A stretch of DNA of 64,000 bases, from NCBI RefSeq assembly GCF_023078275.1, contig NC_062994.1, forward strand, positions 12,719,545 to 12,783,544, given 5' to 3'. The position numbers and the translations under genes were made by a program. Within the stretch, counting starts at the first letter, position 1; every line of letters starts with the position of its first letter. The stretch is from Leguminivora glycinivorella (Eukaryota; Arthropoda; Insecta; Lepidoptera; Tortricidae). Of the stretch, positions 33,301 through 42,083 are shown piece after piece. Under the pieces are notes generated by a model that was not told the DNA's origin, searched no databases, and saw only the letters and a program-made list of their open reading frames with translations.

Positions 33301-35128
33301 ACCCAAGTTGGCACCGGTACCAAAACCGTCGACTGAGTCTCCAAACTTTATTTGTATGTCAACCAGACCGGCACCAATAGCTTCGTTGGTGTTAACACCC
33401 AAGTTCACACTGGTATCAAAACCACTGACTGAGTTACCAAAGCGAAAAATAAAGCTTACCAAACCGGTACCAATAGCTCCGAAGGTATTAAAACCCAATT
33501 TGACACCGGTACCAAAACTACCGGCCGTGTTACCAAACCTTGAAACGCCGAAAGTATCCGAACTAATACCAACCCTGCCGATAAAGCCAAGCACAACAAA
33601 ATCCGCGTCAGAACGTCCATTGACGATAGCATTCCCAACACTGTCAACGTCAAAAATATCAACACAGAATCCATCAAATGTGTTACCATGCTCGCCGAAA
33701 AAAATTACCATTTCGAAAACTGCGCCAAGATATTCACTTCCGATACTAAGTCCTACACTGTCAATGTCAAACAAACTGGTAGCAGCACCGCCGACGGTGT
33801 TAAAACCCAAGTTGACATCAACGCCAATACCAAAATTGCTGACCGAGTTACCAAACCTTGAAATGCCGAAATCATCAAAACTTATACTAACTCCGCTGAT
33901 AAAGTCAAGCACATCAAAAACCGCGTCAAAACGTTCATTACCAACACTGTCAATGTCGATGTCAACAACACAGAATTCATTAGAAGTGCTACCATCCCCG
34001 CCGAAAAAAATTACCTTCCTAGGTAATTATTATTCACCGACGGTACCATTTCCTACACAGTCAATGTCCAAACTTGTGTTAAAATCATTAACATCTAATC
34101 CCACGACAGCCTCGAATCTTGAATTCATGCCTCCATCCGTGGCAACAAACACGCGATTAACGTCCGAACTTGATAATGCACCAGCTATTCCGCCAACAAT
34201 ATCTAAACCTACAAAATATGTACCGGTACCAAACCAGACTTTAATACCCAAACCAGAACCACTCAAATCTGAAAGTCTGTCGGAACCTTCCGCGTCGTTA
34301 CCAAATCCGCCGATAGTAGCAATTAGATCTGAACCTATTCTGGAACCAACTGAAAGCAATACAAATGATTTTGATCTAATTTTCGCTATATATACTGATA
34401 ATTCAACAGTGGACTCAAATGACACACTAAAAACATCTACCATGTTAAACACGACAAAACCAGAATCTATACCAGATCTACCAACAACTTTAAAACCGAG
34501 TGTTGAATCATACATAAGACAATCTCCGAAAAAACCAAAAGGGCCATTTGATTTAGAATTCGTTAACATTGGAACCTCTAAGAGCTTCGTTGAATACAAT
34601 GGTAAGACCAAAGTTTCCCAATCGACCACTGAACAGATGAAAAGAGAAGAGGAAATTAGCAAAGCAGTGGAGTTGAAACAGATGAAGAGAGAAATTAGAA
34701 AACCAGAGATAAAACAGATGGAAAGAGAAATTAGCAAAGCAGTGGATTGGAAACAGATGAAGAGTGAAATTACCAAATCAGAGATGAAACAGATGGAAAG
34801 AGAATTTAGCAAAGCAGTGAATTGGAAACAGATGAGTGAAATTACCAAATCAGAGAATTCAGAGATGAAACGTGAAATTATCAGATCAGTGGAGATGAAA
34901 CAGGTGCAAAGTGAAATTAGCAAAGCTGTGGAGATGGAACAGATGAAGAGTGAAATTATCAAATCACTGTGGATGGAACCGATGCCGAGTAAAATTAGCA
35001 GAGCAGTGGAGATGAAAGACATAGTCAATAATAATGGTCCGTGGAGAATGGAGGATGAGTCGCTTGAAGAGGCGGAATTTGATATGAGCTTTTTTGCTGA
35101 AGCTATCCATGTGTATACAGACTATTGA
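21236..35128 (+). CDS. Myb/SANT-like domain gene of unknown function, nine exons
   Basis: Nine exons (21236-21390, 23037-23178, 24250-24386, 25942-26058, 27274-27349, 28051-28129, 30653-31423, 31767-32542, 32759-35128) join without a phase conflict or stop into about 1540 residues; only the N-terminal start is unresolved. Residues roughly 130-200 carry the tryptophan spacing of Myb/SANT-like domains (PDKWTQAAEAYCK, then LQRRWHEMK). These bind DNA in many insect transcription-factor-like and transposon-derived proteins. A long acidic stretch, an exon of internal repeats, a proline/lysine-rich region and a charged heptad-like tail follow. Nuclear location is inferred. Its long, low-complexity C-terminal half resembles fast-evolving chromatin proteins, but I cannot name an orthologue. 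Confidence 0.75.
21595..22036. mobile_element. Tc1/mariner-type MITE (copy B)
   Basis: It is the same 442-bp element as at 1968-2409, with CAGTACCGG inverted ends and TA on both sides. It lies in the first intron of the SANT-like gene. Confidence 0.8.
22304..22732. repeat. Inverted repeat, left arm, beside a SANT-gene exon
   Basis: About 425 bp that recur inverted at 23343-23768 with few differences. The arm starts near AGCTCGGAAACACGTG and ends near ACAAATAACTATT. An inner palindrome around 22612-22640 is built on CGAACCACTCGC. The first bases are also the insertion site of the BEL array in duplication copy A. Confidence 0.9.
22733..22862. repeat. Interspersed repeat, also at 60022-60406
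   Basis: The stretch from TTGCAATTCACATGTAC to GGCATTTCGCTTATA recurs in the same orientation in a frazzled intron. That second copy is interrupted by another element, so this one shows the uninterrupted form. No coding capacity. Confidence 0.75.
23037..23178 (+). CDS. SANT-like gene exon between inverted repeats
   Basis: After ATGCAG the phase-2 frame SDLRAATLRKLRAHLV... runs 47 codons to GTG and a GTAAGC donor. It is leucine- and arginine-rich and predicted helical. It continues the previous exon by completing a Trp codon. It is flanked by the two 425-bp inverted-repeat arms. Confidence 0.75.
23343..23768. repeat. Inverted repeat, right arm
   Basis: Reverse complement of 22304-22732, from TAATAGTTATTTGTTATAC to CCGAGCTAATGAG. 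The two arms enclose 610 bp with one exon. Confidence 0.9.
23795..24058 (-). mobile_element. tRNA-headed SINE, family 1
   Basis: Read on the minus strand, it starts with a tRNA-like promoter (box A near TCTGGCGCAGT, box B near GGGCTCAAATCC). It continues through the family body with GATGAGCACAGATATTTGTTCC and ends in an ATAAATAAATA tail. Three more copies are at 30214, 45631 and 54390. Confidence 0.85.
24250..24386 (+). CDS. SANT-like gene exon with first Trp of the SANT segment
   Basis: Forty-five codons plus two bases in phase 0, from AAYFHPAQLVALER to AEAYCK, between TCTACAG and GTAAGT. It contains PDKWTQAAEAYC, the first helix of the Myb/SANT-like domain. Its last 20 bases and donor are duplicated three times downstream. 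Confidence 0.8.
24387..24800 (+). repeat. 120-bp tandem repeat derived from the exon end and donor
   Basis: Three and a half units of about 120 bp follow the exon. Each unit ends with AGGCCTACTG-GAGAAGTTACAG, a mutated version of the end of the exon plus its donor (exon: GAGGCCTACTGCAAGAAGTAAG). The GTAAGT has become GTTACA in the copies, so they are poor donors. Confidence 0.88.
25018..25250 (+). repeat. Interspersed repeat with CCACCCTGTAT, also at 59395-59765
   Basis: The region from ACCGTTTTTGTTTTCCG through GGGAACCACCCTGTA to CCCTTAAAGTTAAC recurs inverted in frazzled intron DNA. No frame. Confidence 0.65.
25251..25335 (-). mobile_element. Fragment of SINE family 3
   Basis: TATCCCGGCATTTGCCG through GGAGCCTGGGGTCCGC matches the 3' part of the SINE at 25613-25925 in the opposite direction. 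It is only about 85 bp long and has no tRNA-like head. Confidence 0.55.
25388..25557 (+). repeat. Lepidopteran 180-bp interspersed repeat, copy 1
   Basis: Starts with ACTAATATTATAAATGGG, continues with GTGTGTCTGTTTG and CCGTCTTTCATG, and ends in a run matching CTTTTTGTCTCTTTC. Other copies are at 49129 (same strand), 57686 and 62961 (opposite strand). The family is very common in lepidopteran genomes; I do not assign it to a class. Confidence 0.75.
25613..25925 (+). mobile_element. tRNA-headed SINE, family 3
   Basis: The head GGTCTAGCGGTAAGAGCG ... GGGTTCGAACCCCGG carries good A and B boxes, followed by CTCGCACCA. The body runs through AAACCTGACTGATTTC and GGAAGGTCAGATGGCAG to GCAAAGAGGACGACGATGAT. 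The 5' acceptor strand of a real tRNA is absent, so this is a SINE. Partial copies are at 60631 and 63697. Confidence 0.8.
25942..26058 (+). CDS. SANT-like gene exon with the second half of the SANT segment
   Basis: In phase 2, NGAELSAVALQRRWHEMKIQ and more, to the codon split AG/G at a GTATCT donor. LQRRWHEMK supplies the last Trp of the Myb/SANT-like fold and a basic recognition-helix-like stretch. Confidence 0.8.
26162..26955. mobile_element. hAT-type MITE, copy 1, 794 bp
   Basis: Ends are TAGGGTTGCAAA and, inverted, TAGGGATGTAAA. The element is flanked by a perfect 8-bp target duplication, GACAGGTA (26154-26161 and 26956-26963), the length typical of hAT transposases. The interior has many A- and T-runs and no transposase frame. 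A shorter copy with its own target duplication is at 37256-37771. Confidence 0.93.
26972..27120 (+). mobile_element. Fragment of the same hAT-type MITE
   Basis: TTGCAAAAAAAAAAACGC through CTGGAGTATGTTTTTT to TTTAGACTTTATGTTGACT matches parts of the neighbouring MITE with deletions. No far end or target duplication is seen. A (CAGA)n run follows at 27126-27146. Confidence 0.7.
27274..27349 (+). CDS. SANT-like gene exon, 25 codons
   Basis: From the phase-2 G at 27274, RYPHVTQAELPTWRDLVTAG and five more residues, ending ACG before GTACAT. Acceptor is ATCGGCAG. Spacing between TW-R and the earlier SANT tryptophans suggests it still belongs to the folded N-terminal part. Confidence 0.75.
27668..27790 (+). 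mobile_element. tRNA-headed SINE, family 2, copy 1
   Basis: GTGGTCTAATGGTAATGACG and GGGTTCGAACCCCGG form A and B boxes of a tRNA-like head ending GGCCACCA. The tail GTGGGCCTTGTCGTTTT follows. The element recurs inverted at 37085-37200. The acceptor strands do not pair fully, so a functional tRNA is unlikely. Confidence 0.75.
28051..28129 (+). CDS. SANT-like gene exon, 26 codons
   Basis: VVPSFRPAAIRRKPMREIE and seven more residues in phase 0, ending in phase 1 before GTGAGT. It is basic and proline-containing, a likely linker after the SANT-like domain. A (CA)n run starts seven bases behind the donor. Confidence 0.7.
28190..30210 (+). mobile_element. 5'-truncated CR1/jockey-type LINE
   Basis: The insertion comprises the RT and C-terminal part of ORF2 (28203-29749) and a 3' untranslated region of about 450 bp ending near GAGATTAAATGATC. 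The endonuclease and ORF1 are missing, as expected for 5'-truncated target-primed insertion. It sits in the intron between 28129 and 30653, in the gene's own orientation. Confidence 0.85.
28203..29749 (+). pseudogene. LINE ORF2 reverse transcriptase, one frameshift
   Basis: Motifs are clear: SGLDGLNTKTIK, NYRPISVLP, FIDLKKAFDTVSH, GIPQGSILGPLLF, LYADDTSLF (catalytic ADD), and a C-terminal HIDYLIEVWG segment typical of CR1/jockey elements. The first frame stops at 29115 and the second takes over near 29085, at a run of eight A. The single shift is in a homopolymer. The N-terminal endonuclease is absent, so the copy is dead in any case. Confidence 0.93.
30214..30455 (+). mobile_element. tRNA-headed SINE, family 1, copy 2
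   Basis: Head with TGGCGCAGTCGGTAGTG and GGGTTCGAATCCCGG, body with GATGAGCACAGATATTTG, and tail TTATTTATTTATTTA. It was inserted next to the 3' end of the LINE. Confidence 0.9.
30653..31423 (+). CDS. SANT-like gene, acidic exon
   Basis: A 771-bp exon in phase 1, from CAACAG to GTAAGA. It encodes about 257 residues dominated by Asp, Glu, Asn and Thr (starting ETDDTEDEVHDKSYDNP). There is no predicted fold. Stretches such as IEIDDDTPS and IEIDDLD resemble the acidic, hydrophobic-bracketed pattern of SUMO-interacting or activation regions; that is inference only. Confidence 0.8.
31424..31766. other. Intron of the SANT-like gene
   Basis: AT-rich, with no repeat family or frame that I recognise. 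It ends in a T-rich tract and TTGTAG. Confidence 0.7.
31767..32542 (+). CDS. SANT-like gene, internal-repeat exon
   Basis: A 776-bp exon in phase 1 ending in phase 0 at GTAAGT. It holds three good copies, and a weaker fourth, of a unit of about 45-55 residues. Each unit reads roughly ERINLKPINESEHSEP, then DFTKLVF, then NDDKESLK. The units are lysine- and asparagine-rich. Near the end CKYCEVLQDKKG has a CxxC pair. No known repeat family comes to mind. Confidence 0.8.
32578..32696. mobile_element. Short MITE with 30-bp inverted ends
   Basis: GGCAAGCAAATCTTGTCAC at the left pairs imperfectly with GTGCCAAGATTTGGTTGACC at the right. A half copy (GGTCAACCAAATGTTGGC) is at 37012-37044. The element fills most of the 216-bp last intron. 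Confidence 0.6.
32759..35128 (+). CDS. SANT-like gene, last exon: proline-rich and charged repeat region
   Basis: From TTTCAG, phase 0, 789 codons to TGA at 35128. The first part has a CGCARTKRE start. The centre has repeated proline/lysine units such as PKVLKPKLAPVPKP, about ten times, each around 20-35 residues. The last 160 residues carry repeats built on KQMKREI and KAVEMKQMKSEI with heptad-like spacing, a probable coiled coil. A Glu/Asp-rich end follows. The opposite strand is also open over long stretches because of the repeats, but lacks splice or domain support. Confidence 0.82.
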   Translation, partial: CGCARTKRENTHAFSNTLSQNPSIDQQQQDILINSNMQDLHDQEWNLNVASNSISDLMLQMTEGMKHLKDRIRYTLKTQGLDIKNKSTDTMTGKNIETKTRYEKIAVTGVSKVAPVPVSPVVTSESIPVPKPPPIQLPIPVPIAPKVLTPKSTLVSKPLTELPKRKIKHTKPVPIAPKVLKPKLAPVPKPSTESPNFICMSTRPAPIASLVLTPKFTLVSKPLTELPKRKIKLTKPVPIAPKVLKPNLTPVPKLPAVLPNLETPKVSELIPTLPIKPSTTKSASERPLTIAFPTLSTSKISTQNPSNVLPCSPKKITISKTAPRYSLPILSPTLSMSNKLVAAPPTVLKPKLTSTPIPKLLTELPNLEMPKSSKLILTPLIKSSTSKTASKRSLPTLSMSMSTTQNSLEVLPSPPKKITFLGNYYSPTVPFPTQSMSKLVLKSLTSNPTTASNLEFMPPSVATNTRLTSELDNAPAIPPTISKPTKYVPVPNQTLIPKPEPLKSESLSEPSASLPNPPIVAIRSEPILEPTESNTNDFDLIFAIYTDNSTVDSNDTLKTSTMLNTTKPESIPDLPTTLKPSVESYIRQSPKKPKGPFDLEFVNIGTSKSFVEYNGKTKVSQSTTEQMKREEEISKAVELKQMKREIRKPEIKQMEREISKAVDWKQMKSEITKSEMKQMEREFSKAVNWKQMSEITKSENSEMKREIIRSVEMKQVQSEISKAVEMEQMKSEIIKSLWMEPMPSKISRAVEMKDIVNNNGPWRMEDESLEEAEFDMSFFAEAIHVYTDY

Positions 35129-35215
35129 CCGTCGGATTCGCCTTGTGAGAGATCTGTCAGATCTGACACGTTGTCAAATTTCCGATTTCCGGTCACTATT
35201 CAGTATCCTACCTAA

Positions 35216-35928
35216 CGGCCTAGCCACGACAATGGTCTAAGGCGTCTTGCGGCAGCGGCAAGCGGTAAGTCACAAAAACAAAAACGCAGCGCGCGCGAGG
35301 CATGCCACGACCTTGCCGCTGTTCGAAATCGCGCGCGGGTTTTTACGGGCCTACTCGCGGGAGCGGCGCGCGGGGCGGCGCGCGACGAGAACAACTGTAG
35401 CGCGCCGCGCCCGCACCGCCACGACATTACAGCGGCGCGACCGGCCTAGGCGGCTAGATGGGGCTAGCGATTCCGCGCGGAACAAAACATTTTGTTTTTA
35501 TTATGAGCGTCTTGAACCCGAAACCTTTATTTAATGAAAATTGAATTGTACTTTCGCGTATGTAGTATGTAAAAATGTTTGCAAACATATTTTTTTTTCT
35601 ATAGTATTTATTCGTATTTACTCTTAATTTTTTTCTAAGTGTTTATTTATATTAAGTATCATTTAACTAGCCATAAAATAAATTCCATGTACTTAGTCAT
35701 CACACATATTCTCTTGTACAAGACGTAATTGACAAATAAAAGCATTCTATGCACTTTAGAGTCATATTCGACAGTAAAAAACATGTTTTTAAATATGAAA
35801 ACGTTCTGGCCGCTCCCAGGCCCTGCCGCCGCTTCTAAAAGTACGTGGCATGGCTAGCACCCGCGCGCGTTTCCCGCGCAGCCCAGCCGCCCCGCTCGCC
35901 GCCTTAGACCATTGTCGTGGCTAGGCCG
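35216..35928. mobile_element. GC-rich MITE with perfect 29-bp TIRs and TAA target duplication
   Basis: The ends CGGCCTAGCCACGACAATGG (first 20 of 29) are perfect inverted repeats, flanked by TAA at 35213-35215 and 35929-35931. A 3-bp TAA/TTA duplication is typical of PIF/Harbinger elements. The outer parts are very G/C-rich (GCGCGCGAGG-type runs) while the centre is AT-rich. It has no transposase frame. It starts 88 bp behind the stop of the SANT-like gene, so it may lie in the 3' UTR and supply the AATAAA at 35677. Confidence 0.9.
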
Positions 35929-37084
35929 TAAAACTTCTAGTTTGATGAAAAATAACTTCGGTGTATAACGTACATATCCCAATTTAAAAAAATTTCCATT
36001 AGTTATACCGTAATTTTAGCTAATTTCCCCGTATGATGTAACAAGTGTTTACTTATAAATGAAACGTGTTTTTCTACGTATATTTTTATATTAAAGATTT
36101 GATGTCAGTTTTTTGCAATTTTACAACAAAGATTATGATTTATTGTAATACGATGCCTTATTTAATAGCTTGGTACAATGCCTCAAGGTCCTATTTTAGA
36201 CATTCGCTAGACTTTAAGTTTTGTCTTAGTTTCTTATATAATTATGTAAATATGTTCATGTAAATAAAGAATTACACCTTACACCCTTATTTAATAATTA
36301 TATTCGTCGTTTAATGTAGTACATTGTAGGTTAAATAAGATATTATATAATTACAAGGAGAATAAACATTTTGTTACTTAAAAATGTTATTATAAGAGCC
36401 ACAAGCGAGGGCAAAGTTGTGATACGTCATTTATAAACGTCTTCAAATAACACATTTTGTTTGTTAGAATGAGACGATATTTTAAAGACTCAAAAGAGGT
36501 TTTTAAGACTCTAAGAAGAATAATACAGTTAATTGTTTTACATAAGAGGATATAGAAAATATATAAATTATAGAAATCTGAGTCAGAGAGAATTGAACTA
36601 ATTTGTAATTAATAATAAGAAATCTAGGGGGAAGGCCTTTGCCCAGCAGTGGGGCACTATAGGCTACAAAAAAAAGAAACTTCTGAAAAAATACCACTTG
36701 AGCTGTTGAAACGAATTAATTATGTTTTAGTTATAAGAATTATGTTGTATATTCATCACAGTAAAGCTGATTATTTTAATAATACCAAGGCAGTTTTATT
36801 TTTATTTTTTTTATGAAATATAGGTATAATCCTAAATACCTGCTTCTTGAAGAACCCCATATCATAGCGCAAGGGGAAACACCTCAGAAGGTAGCTCATT
36901 CCACAACTTGCACGTTCTGGGCAAAAACGAGCGAGGCCCGTTTGTTCTTGGTGGATTATCTTAATGAAACAATGAACCTGAATAAAGATTGTACTTAGGT
37001 ATATATAAGACGGTCAACCAAATGTTGGCACTAAAAAAGGCGGCATAAGTATTTGAATAAGTTGTTATAAATTGAAATAGGTAT
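35929..37084. other. AT-rich 3' flank with a retroposon tail
   Basis: A second possible polyadenylation signal, AATAAA, is at 36263-36268. At 36597-36665 lies GGGGAAGGCCTTTGCCCAGC, the 3' end of a retroposon family common in Lepidoptera, followed by an A-run. At 37012-37044 is half of the MITE family at 32578. I see no gene. Confidence 0.6.
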
Positions 37085-37200
37085 CTTAAACGAAAGAAAC
37101 AACGGCAAGGCCCACTGGTGGCCGAGCGGGGAATCGAACCCGGGTTTTCAGCTTACGCGGCTAACGTCATTACCAATAGACCACCCGCCCGCCGTGGTAC
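37085..37200 (-). mobile_element. tRNA-headed SINE, family 2, copy 2
   Basis: Inverted copy of the element at 27668, with GGTGGTCTATTGGTAATGAC and GGGTTCGATTCCCCG as A and B boxes on the minus strand. Confidence 0.75.
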
Positions 37201-37255
37201 CCGACGAAATTTCTCTAGTGTATGTTATCTCTGATAAGGCTAGGCGCCTTTTGAC

Positions 37256-37771
37256 TAGGGTTGTAAATAGAAAAAAAACCAAATGTTTTTTTTCAGAATT
37301 GTAAAAAAAACCGAGCACCTTGGTTTTTTTTTCTAAATATGGTTTTTTTTTTCAGATGAACAAATAATACGGCAATAACGGTTTTTCGTGAGTTGTAACG
37401 TGTTTCAATAACAATAACGTAAATTTTAATTCAATTAACATTCAGTATACAAACGTTTATTGGGGAACCCCCGATGCTGCGTGTAGCGTGGAGAGGCGGT
37501 GGTGTTGCCAACAGTAAAAAGTGATAACTACCAACTACAGACTTCGTAAATGTTACTTTTATAAGACCAGAAATTAAAGTTATTTGATTAAATTCGTTTA
37601 ATAGTTAAATTTAAGTCTAAAAAACCGTATAAAAGTATTGACTACATTCAAATTTTGAGATTTCGTACTTTAGAAAAAAACATACTCCAGAAAAAAAACT
37701 GTTTTTTTTCACGGTTTTTTTTCATGTTTTTTTTTTCAAGCCAGAAAAAAAACCGTTTTTTTGCAACCCTA
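37256..37771. mobile_element. hAT-type MITE, copy 2, 516 bp
   Basis: Reverse orientation relative to copy 1 and shorter by about 280 bp. It ends in TAGGGTTGTAAATAG and TTTGCAACCCTA. The target duplication CTTTTGAC is perfect (37248-37255 and 37772-37779) and differs from that of copy 1, which proves an independent insertion. Confidence 0.93.
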
Positions 37772-37779
37772 CTTTTGAC

Positions 37780-40127
37780 CGACTCCAAGGGCGAGCAATT
37801 AGTGCTTGTTCCTCCTATATGAATCTTTTTACAGGATAACTATATAGCGAGAGAGATGGTGTTGCCACCTATAAAATAATTAGATAATATAATTTGATTT
37901 GTTCCCTAGTAGTACCTAGTGTCTCGGTTCATGGTGTTTTTCTAGCTTCAGGGAAAGAGGTAAATAAAACAGATAAAAATTAATAAATAATACAAGTTTA
38001 TTGTTGTACAGAGTATGGCGCCCGCAGTGGCAGGAAAATGTACAATCCAATGCGAAATACAACTAAATAAATACAATAATTAAATTAATTCGAAATTTGA
38101 AGCAGTCTCAGCAATGAGGTGGGAGCGAACGCTCGGCAGATTGTAACGGACAGACAAACAAAATATATATTTACAGAGGATATTATCCTAATACAGATGT
38201 AGTGCAAAATGTTTTCCATCGTATTTTTTCAGAAACGTACGAACTTATGCTGTTTCGGTCACAAGATATACTGACGTTGACTGAACTAGCATGACAAATA
38301 CGAACGGAAAACCATCTTGCATACATTGTACATTCATTTTATTAGTTCCATAATCTTAGTTGCCATTCTAAACGATAGATGTCGTAATAAGATAAGAACG
38401 CCATCTTTTGGCCGGAAGAAGAAAGCGGTCGAAGGCAATAGATATTAGTGTGACTTACCTACTGTAGCTACAGTAACTCGCCAATATTTTTAAAATGTGT
38501 TTTTAGTTCGATTTAAGAGTATAAGTGAGATTTAGTAGTTACATATAGACCTGTTAATAGGTTAATTTATCTTCAAAAATTCGCCATCTATCTTTAAAAG
38601 TGGTAATTAAAATTAAGAAAATAAATTAAATTGAAGCATTTCGTTAGTTTATTTTGTTTGTCCAATTACAATCAGTAAAATCAAGTTAAATACATAAGGA
38701 AATAAATACAATTTCAAGATAAATCATACAAAATCAGTCTAATAGTTTCACTTAATAACTAATATGGAGTTATGGCTTGTCTAGGTACTGTCTACCGACT
38801 CTCACTATAAGGTCGAAAGAATTGGTGTCTTCATTCATATTTACAAAACGACTGAACCTTCGTTTACTTTTAAGCAATACATTTTGCTGTTGTACCGTGA
38901 TTGCTTCTCAAATGCTTAGTGAAATGAAAACCTTGGTTTTCATTTTCAAGCACACAATGACTCACGATAATATCTTAATGTGACTTATTACATACATATA
39001 ATCACGCCTGTATCCCATAAAGAGGTAGGCAGATCACATGAACTACTCAAGTTTCTGTGCCACTCTTGGCAAAATGGGGTTGAAAGAATATTGTGACATT
39101 GCAGTGACAGGTTGCCAGCCTCTCGCCTACGCCACAATGTAACCCAACAAAACACAAATTTAATTTGAATGTGACTTATGGTTGGTGCTTTATTGCAACG
39201 CCTCTAGGAGAGCCAGTGACAGATATAGACGTCAAAGTACTTAATACAAATCATTCGAATGAAGACTTTTCTGGAAGTAGTGCGGAAGATTCGTAGGATC
39301 ATGAAAAGCGGCAACTTTTATCACAAAAAAACTTTGAAAACTACTTCTTGTGTTGTTTTATTTCTTTTTATTCTAATTGGTAAGACTTTTAATTATCGTT
39401 TTCTTACAGGTCAATGGACTTTTTTAAAAAGACAATTTTAGGCCGATTCTCTAAGTTTTTTTTTTATAATTTTGGAAAACATTTTAAGTTTTGTATTCTA
39501 CATCAATAGAATTTATAGGTTGCCGCTTTTACCGGTAAAACTATTACAATTACTAGCAATTCCTTGTCTAAAAGATTAATTAAAGAAAGTACATCAATAA
39601 ATTTACGAAATAAGGTATATTTACAAAGGAATACGCACGGCACAAATCACATTTATGTTTGTCAACAAAATTTTATTTCCCAGTACAAATGGTGCTTTTT
39701 TTTACGCACTAGTGCGAGAAGTAGTTCATTTCTTGTTAGATCGAAACTTCGGAAGGCCATCAGTACTGAAAAACGTCGTACAATACATGTGCGCAAAAGG
39801 AAATTCGAAACAAGTGGCGATAAATTAAAACACTACAAAGGAGTACTTCCTTTTTTCAGCACTTGAATTAATGTACTATTTTGAACTTACCTCAATGTAC
39901 CTAGTTGCGGTTAGGGGGACTAAAACTTTATAATCCACAGCCATATTCCATTACAAAATAAAGATAAGGAAACATTGACAAACATAAATGATATTTAGTG
40001 CTTAGTGCAAAAATACAGAGGGCGCTGATGTCAAAGTTAATTTTTTGCCACAAAAAGTGCAACACTTACTGCCAATGCCTTACATCGAAAAGGCAACAGT
40101 ATTCAAAGTAGACGACTTTATAGCCAT
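37780..40127. other. Intergenic region without a recognisable gene
   Basis: Mostly AT-rich. At 39000-39150, on the minus strand, is the 3' end of a LINE family that recurs at 61600-62790 (GGCGTAGGCGAGAGGCTGGC and a TATG tail). Short open frames at 39256-39441 and 39564-39866 lack homology and coding bias. Confidence 0.5.
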
Positions 40128-40270
40128 ACCCCCTTATTCATAAACGTACTCTACAGTTATCAAGCCGATAATGTTCGTTTGTCCTTTTCTATCAAACCGA
40201 TACGTCGGAAAGGGACAAACGAATTTTATCGGCTTGATAACTTTAGAGTACGTTTATGAATAAGGGGGTT
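40128..40270. mobile_element. Palindromic MITE
   Basis: Arms of about 60 bases, 40128-40187 and 40210-40270, pair from ACCCCCTTATTCATAAACG inwards with a few mismatches and an 20-base loop. Nothing coding. Confidence 0.8.
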
Positions 40271-42083
40271 ACTCTTTTTAGTAAAATTTTAAGCAACTAT
40301 GTTTGAAGATATTTTTACGAAGCGCATTATTTTTAAAAGGACTTAAATACTCGTAGTTGCTGATTACTGTCAGAACACCGATTCATGAATTATTTATACA
40401 ACTGCTTAATAAAATCGCCTCCAATGAATATTGTCGCCGTATAAATATAAAATATGTACAAAATGTAAACGAGTGCAAATACAAAAATTCGATTGGTGTT
40501 AAAAGTTCAAATCGCGAGTTTACGCAGAAAACGTACTGAACAGCAAATTTATCAAAATTTTTACAAACTAGGCGCCACAGGAGATGCTTGAGAATTTTTT
40601 TTAATGACAAGGAAAGACTTTTCTTTCATAAAAGTTTAGGTGTCTAAAGACATATAGGTCTAAGCATTCCTGTGACCACTAGCATATTACATTTATGCTG
40701 ACAATAATCCATCTCTTTCAAACTGTAGTATAGTAAAAGAGATAGAATTACAATCAACAATAATTATGATTGCTGTTCAAAGTAACAATGCGGACTATTT
40801 ATGGCTATTGTAATATTTTTATTTCTAATAAAAAACGTACTATGGTTATTTCGTTTTGTAGATTTTTATATCGATTTCATGTCGACGTATAGTTTTAAAA
40901 TACAAATAACAAACTGTTTGTCAAATTCATATTATACTCGCATTATTGGATTGTTACTTCGAACAACAAAAATATTTCTTCTTGTACTGACTAGTTTACA
41001 AATACAGACATACAAATGAAATTATCTTACATGATATATTATAAAATGTAAATAAATAAATTCGTAATAATACACCAGCTACGTATCAGTACAATATCTT
41101 ACAATCGTTAAGAATTACTACAACTAGCCGTATTGAAATAAATATATAATGTGATACAATGGTTCAGGTATTTTGAGCACATTTGTACAATAATATTTAA
41201 GTAATGTGCTCAAAAATATCTAAAAGAGATCTCTAGTGGAGTCCAAGAATACACGTACAGCCAACTATGGTTTTAATACTCTCAATTCTTTATCATCAGG
41301 TTACTTTCAAATCCATAAATGAATGTTGGAACATGTGTATTATACATTTATCTATCATATTTTGCAGTTGACTGTACAAAAGGCCTCATTGCACTACGTA
41401 GGTTTTAATGCCACTTAAAATATTCAAAAGTAGAATTTGTGACTTCTTAGCGCTTGGTTGTATGTGGCAATAAAACCTTTACAAATATTACAGCTTACAT
41501 CTGTTTCTTTATATAGGAAAGCTTAACTAAGTCTAACCTAATCTATATACAGTACATATAATCACAATGTATAATACAGCACTAGTTCAAGGTTACAGAT
41601 ACCTATGGCCTCAAAATATGCTAGACATTACTAGGTATCTATAGTAGTCAAAATACCCACGAAGGTACAGCTTAGAAAAAAGGAGTAGAAATGGTGGCAA
41701 CATAGTCTCGTCATCCCTTTCTTACCAATTTGTGTGAGAAACCGAGACACGACGATGTTGCCACTTTTTTAATTCTCACTATTTTTTTTCTAGGCGGTAA
41801 GTTGTTTAGAAGTAATATCTAAGCTCATTTTAGGCTTACAATATAGGTAATTCATATAGCAGACGGAACTAAATCATTTTGACGGCTTTGTACTGAGCGA
41901 ATTAACAAAATATTTTCGTTATTTATAACACAACACTATCTAAGTACATATAAAGTGTTATTTGAGATCTTAAGTTTGTCCTTAATAGTTATAACGTGCC
42001 AACTAAATAAATTTCAACATTTAAATATGGCAAGAAAGAGTTTGTAAATTTCATTTATTCTTGTGTTGAAGAATAATCTATTG
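40271..42083. other. AT-rich intergenic region
   Basis: I see no gene or named repeat. A weak inverted pair GTGGCAACATAGTCTCG / GACGATGTTGCCAC lies at 41688-41765. Confidence 0.5.

Noticed and set aside
30580..35028. Long minus-strand frames opposite the SANT-like gene
   Set aside because: They arise from the repetitive, low-complexity coding sequence of the plus strand and have no matching splice sites or domains.
39256..39866. Genes at 39256-39441 and 39564-39866
   Set aside because: Short, AT-rich, no domain, no splice context; chance frames.
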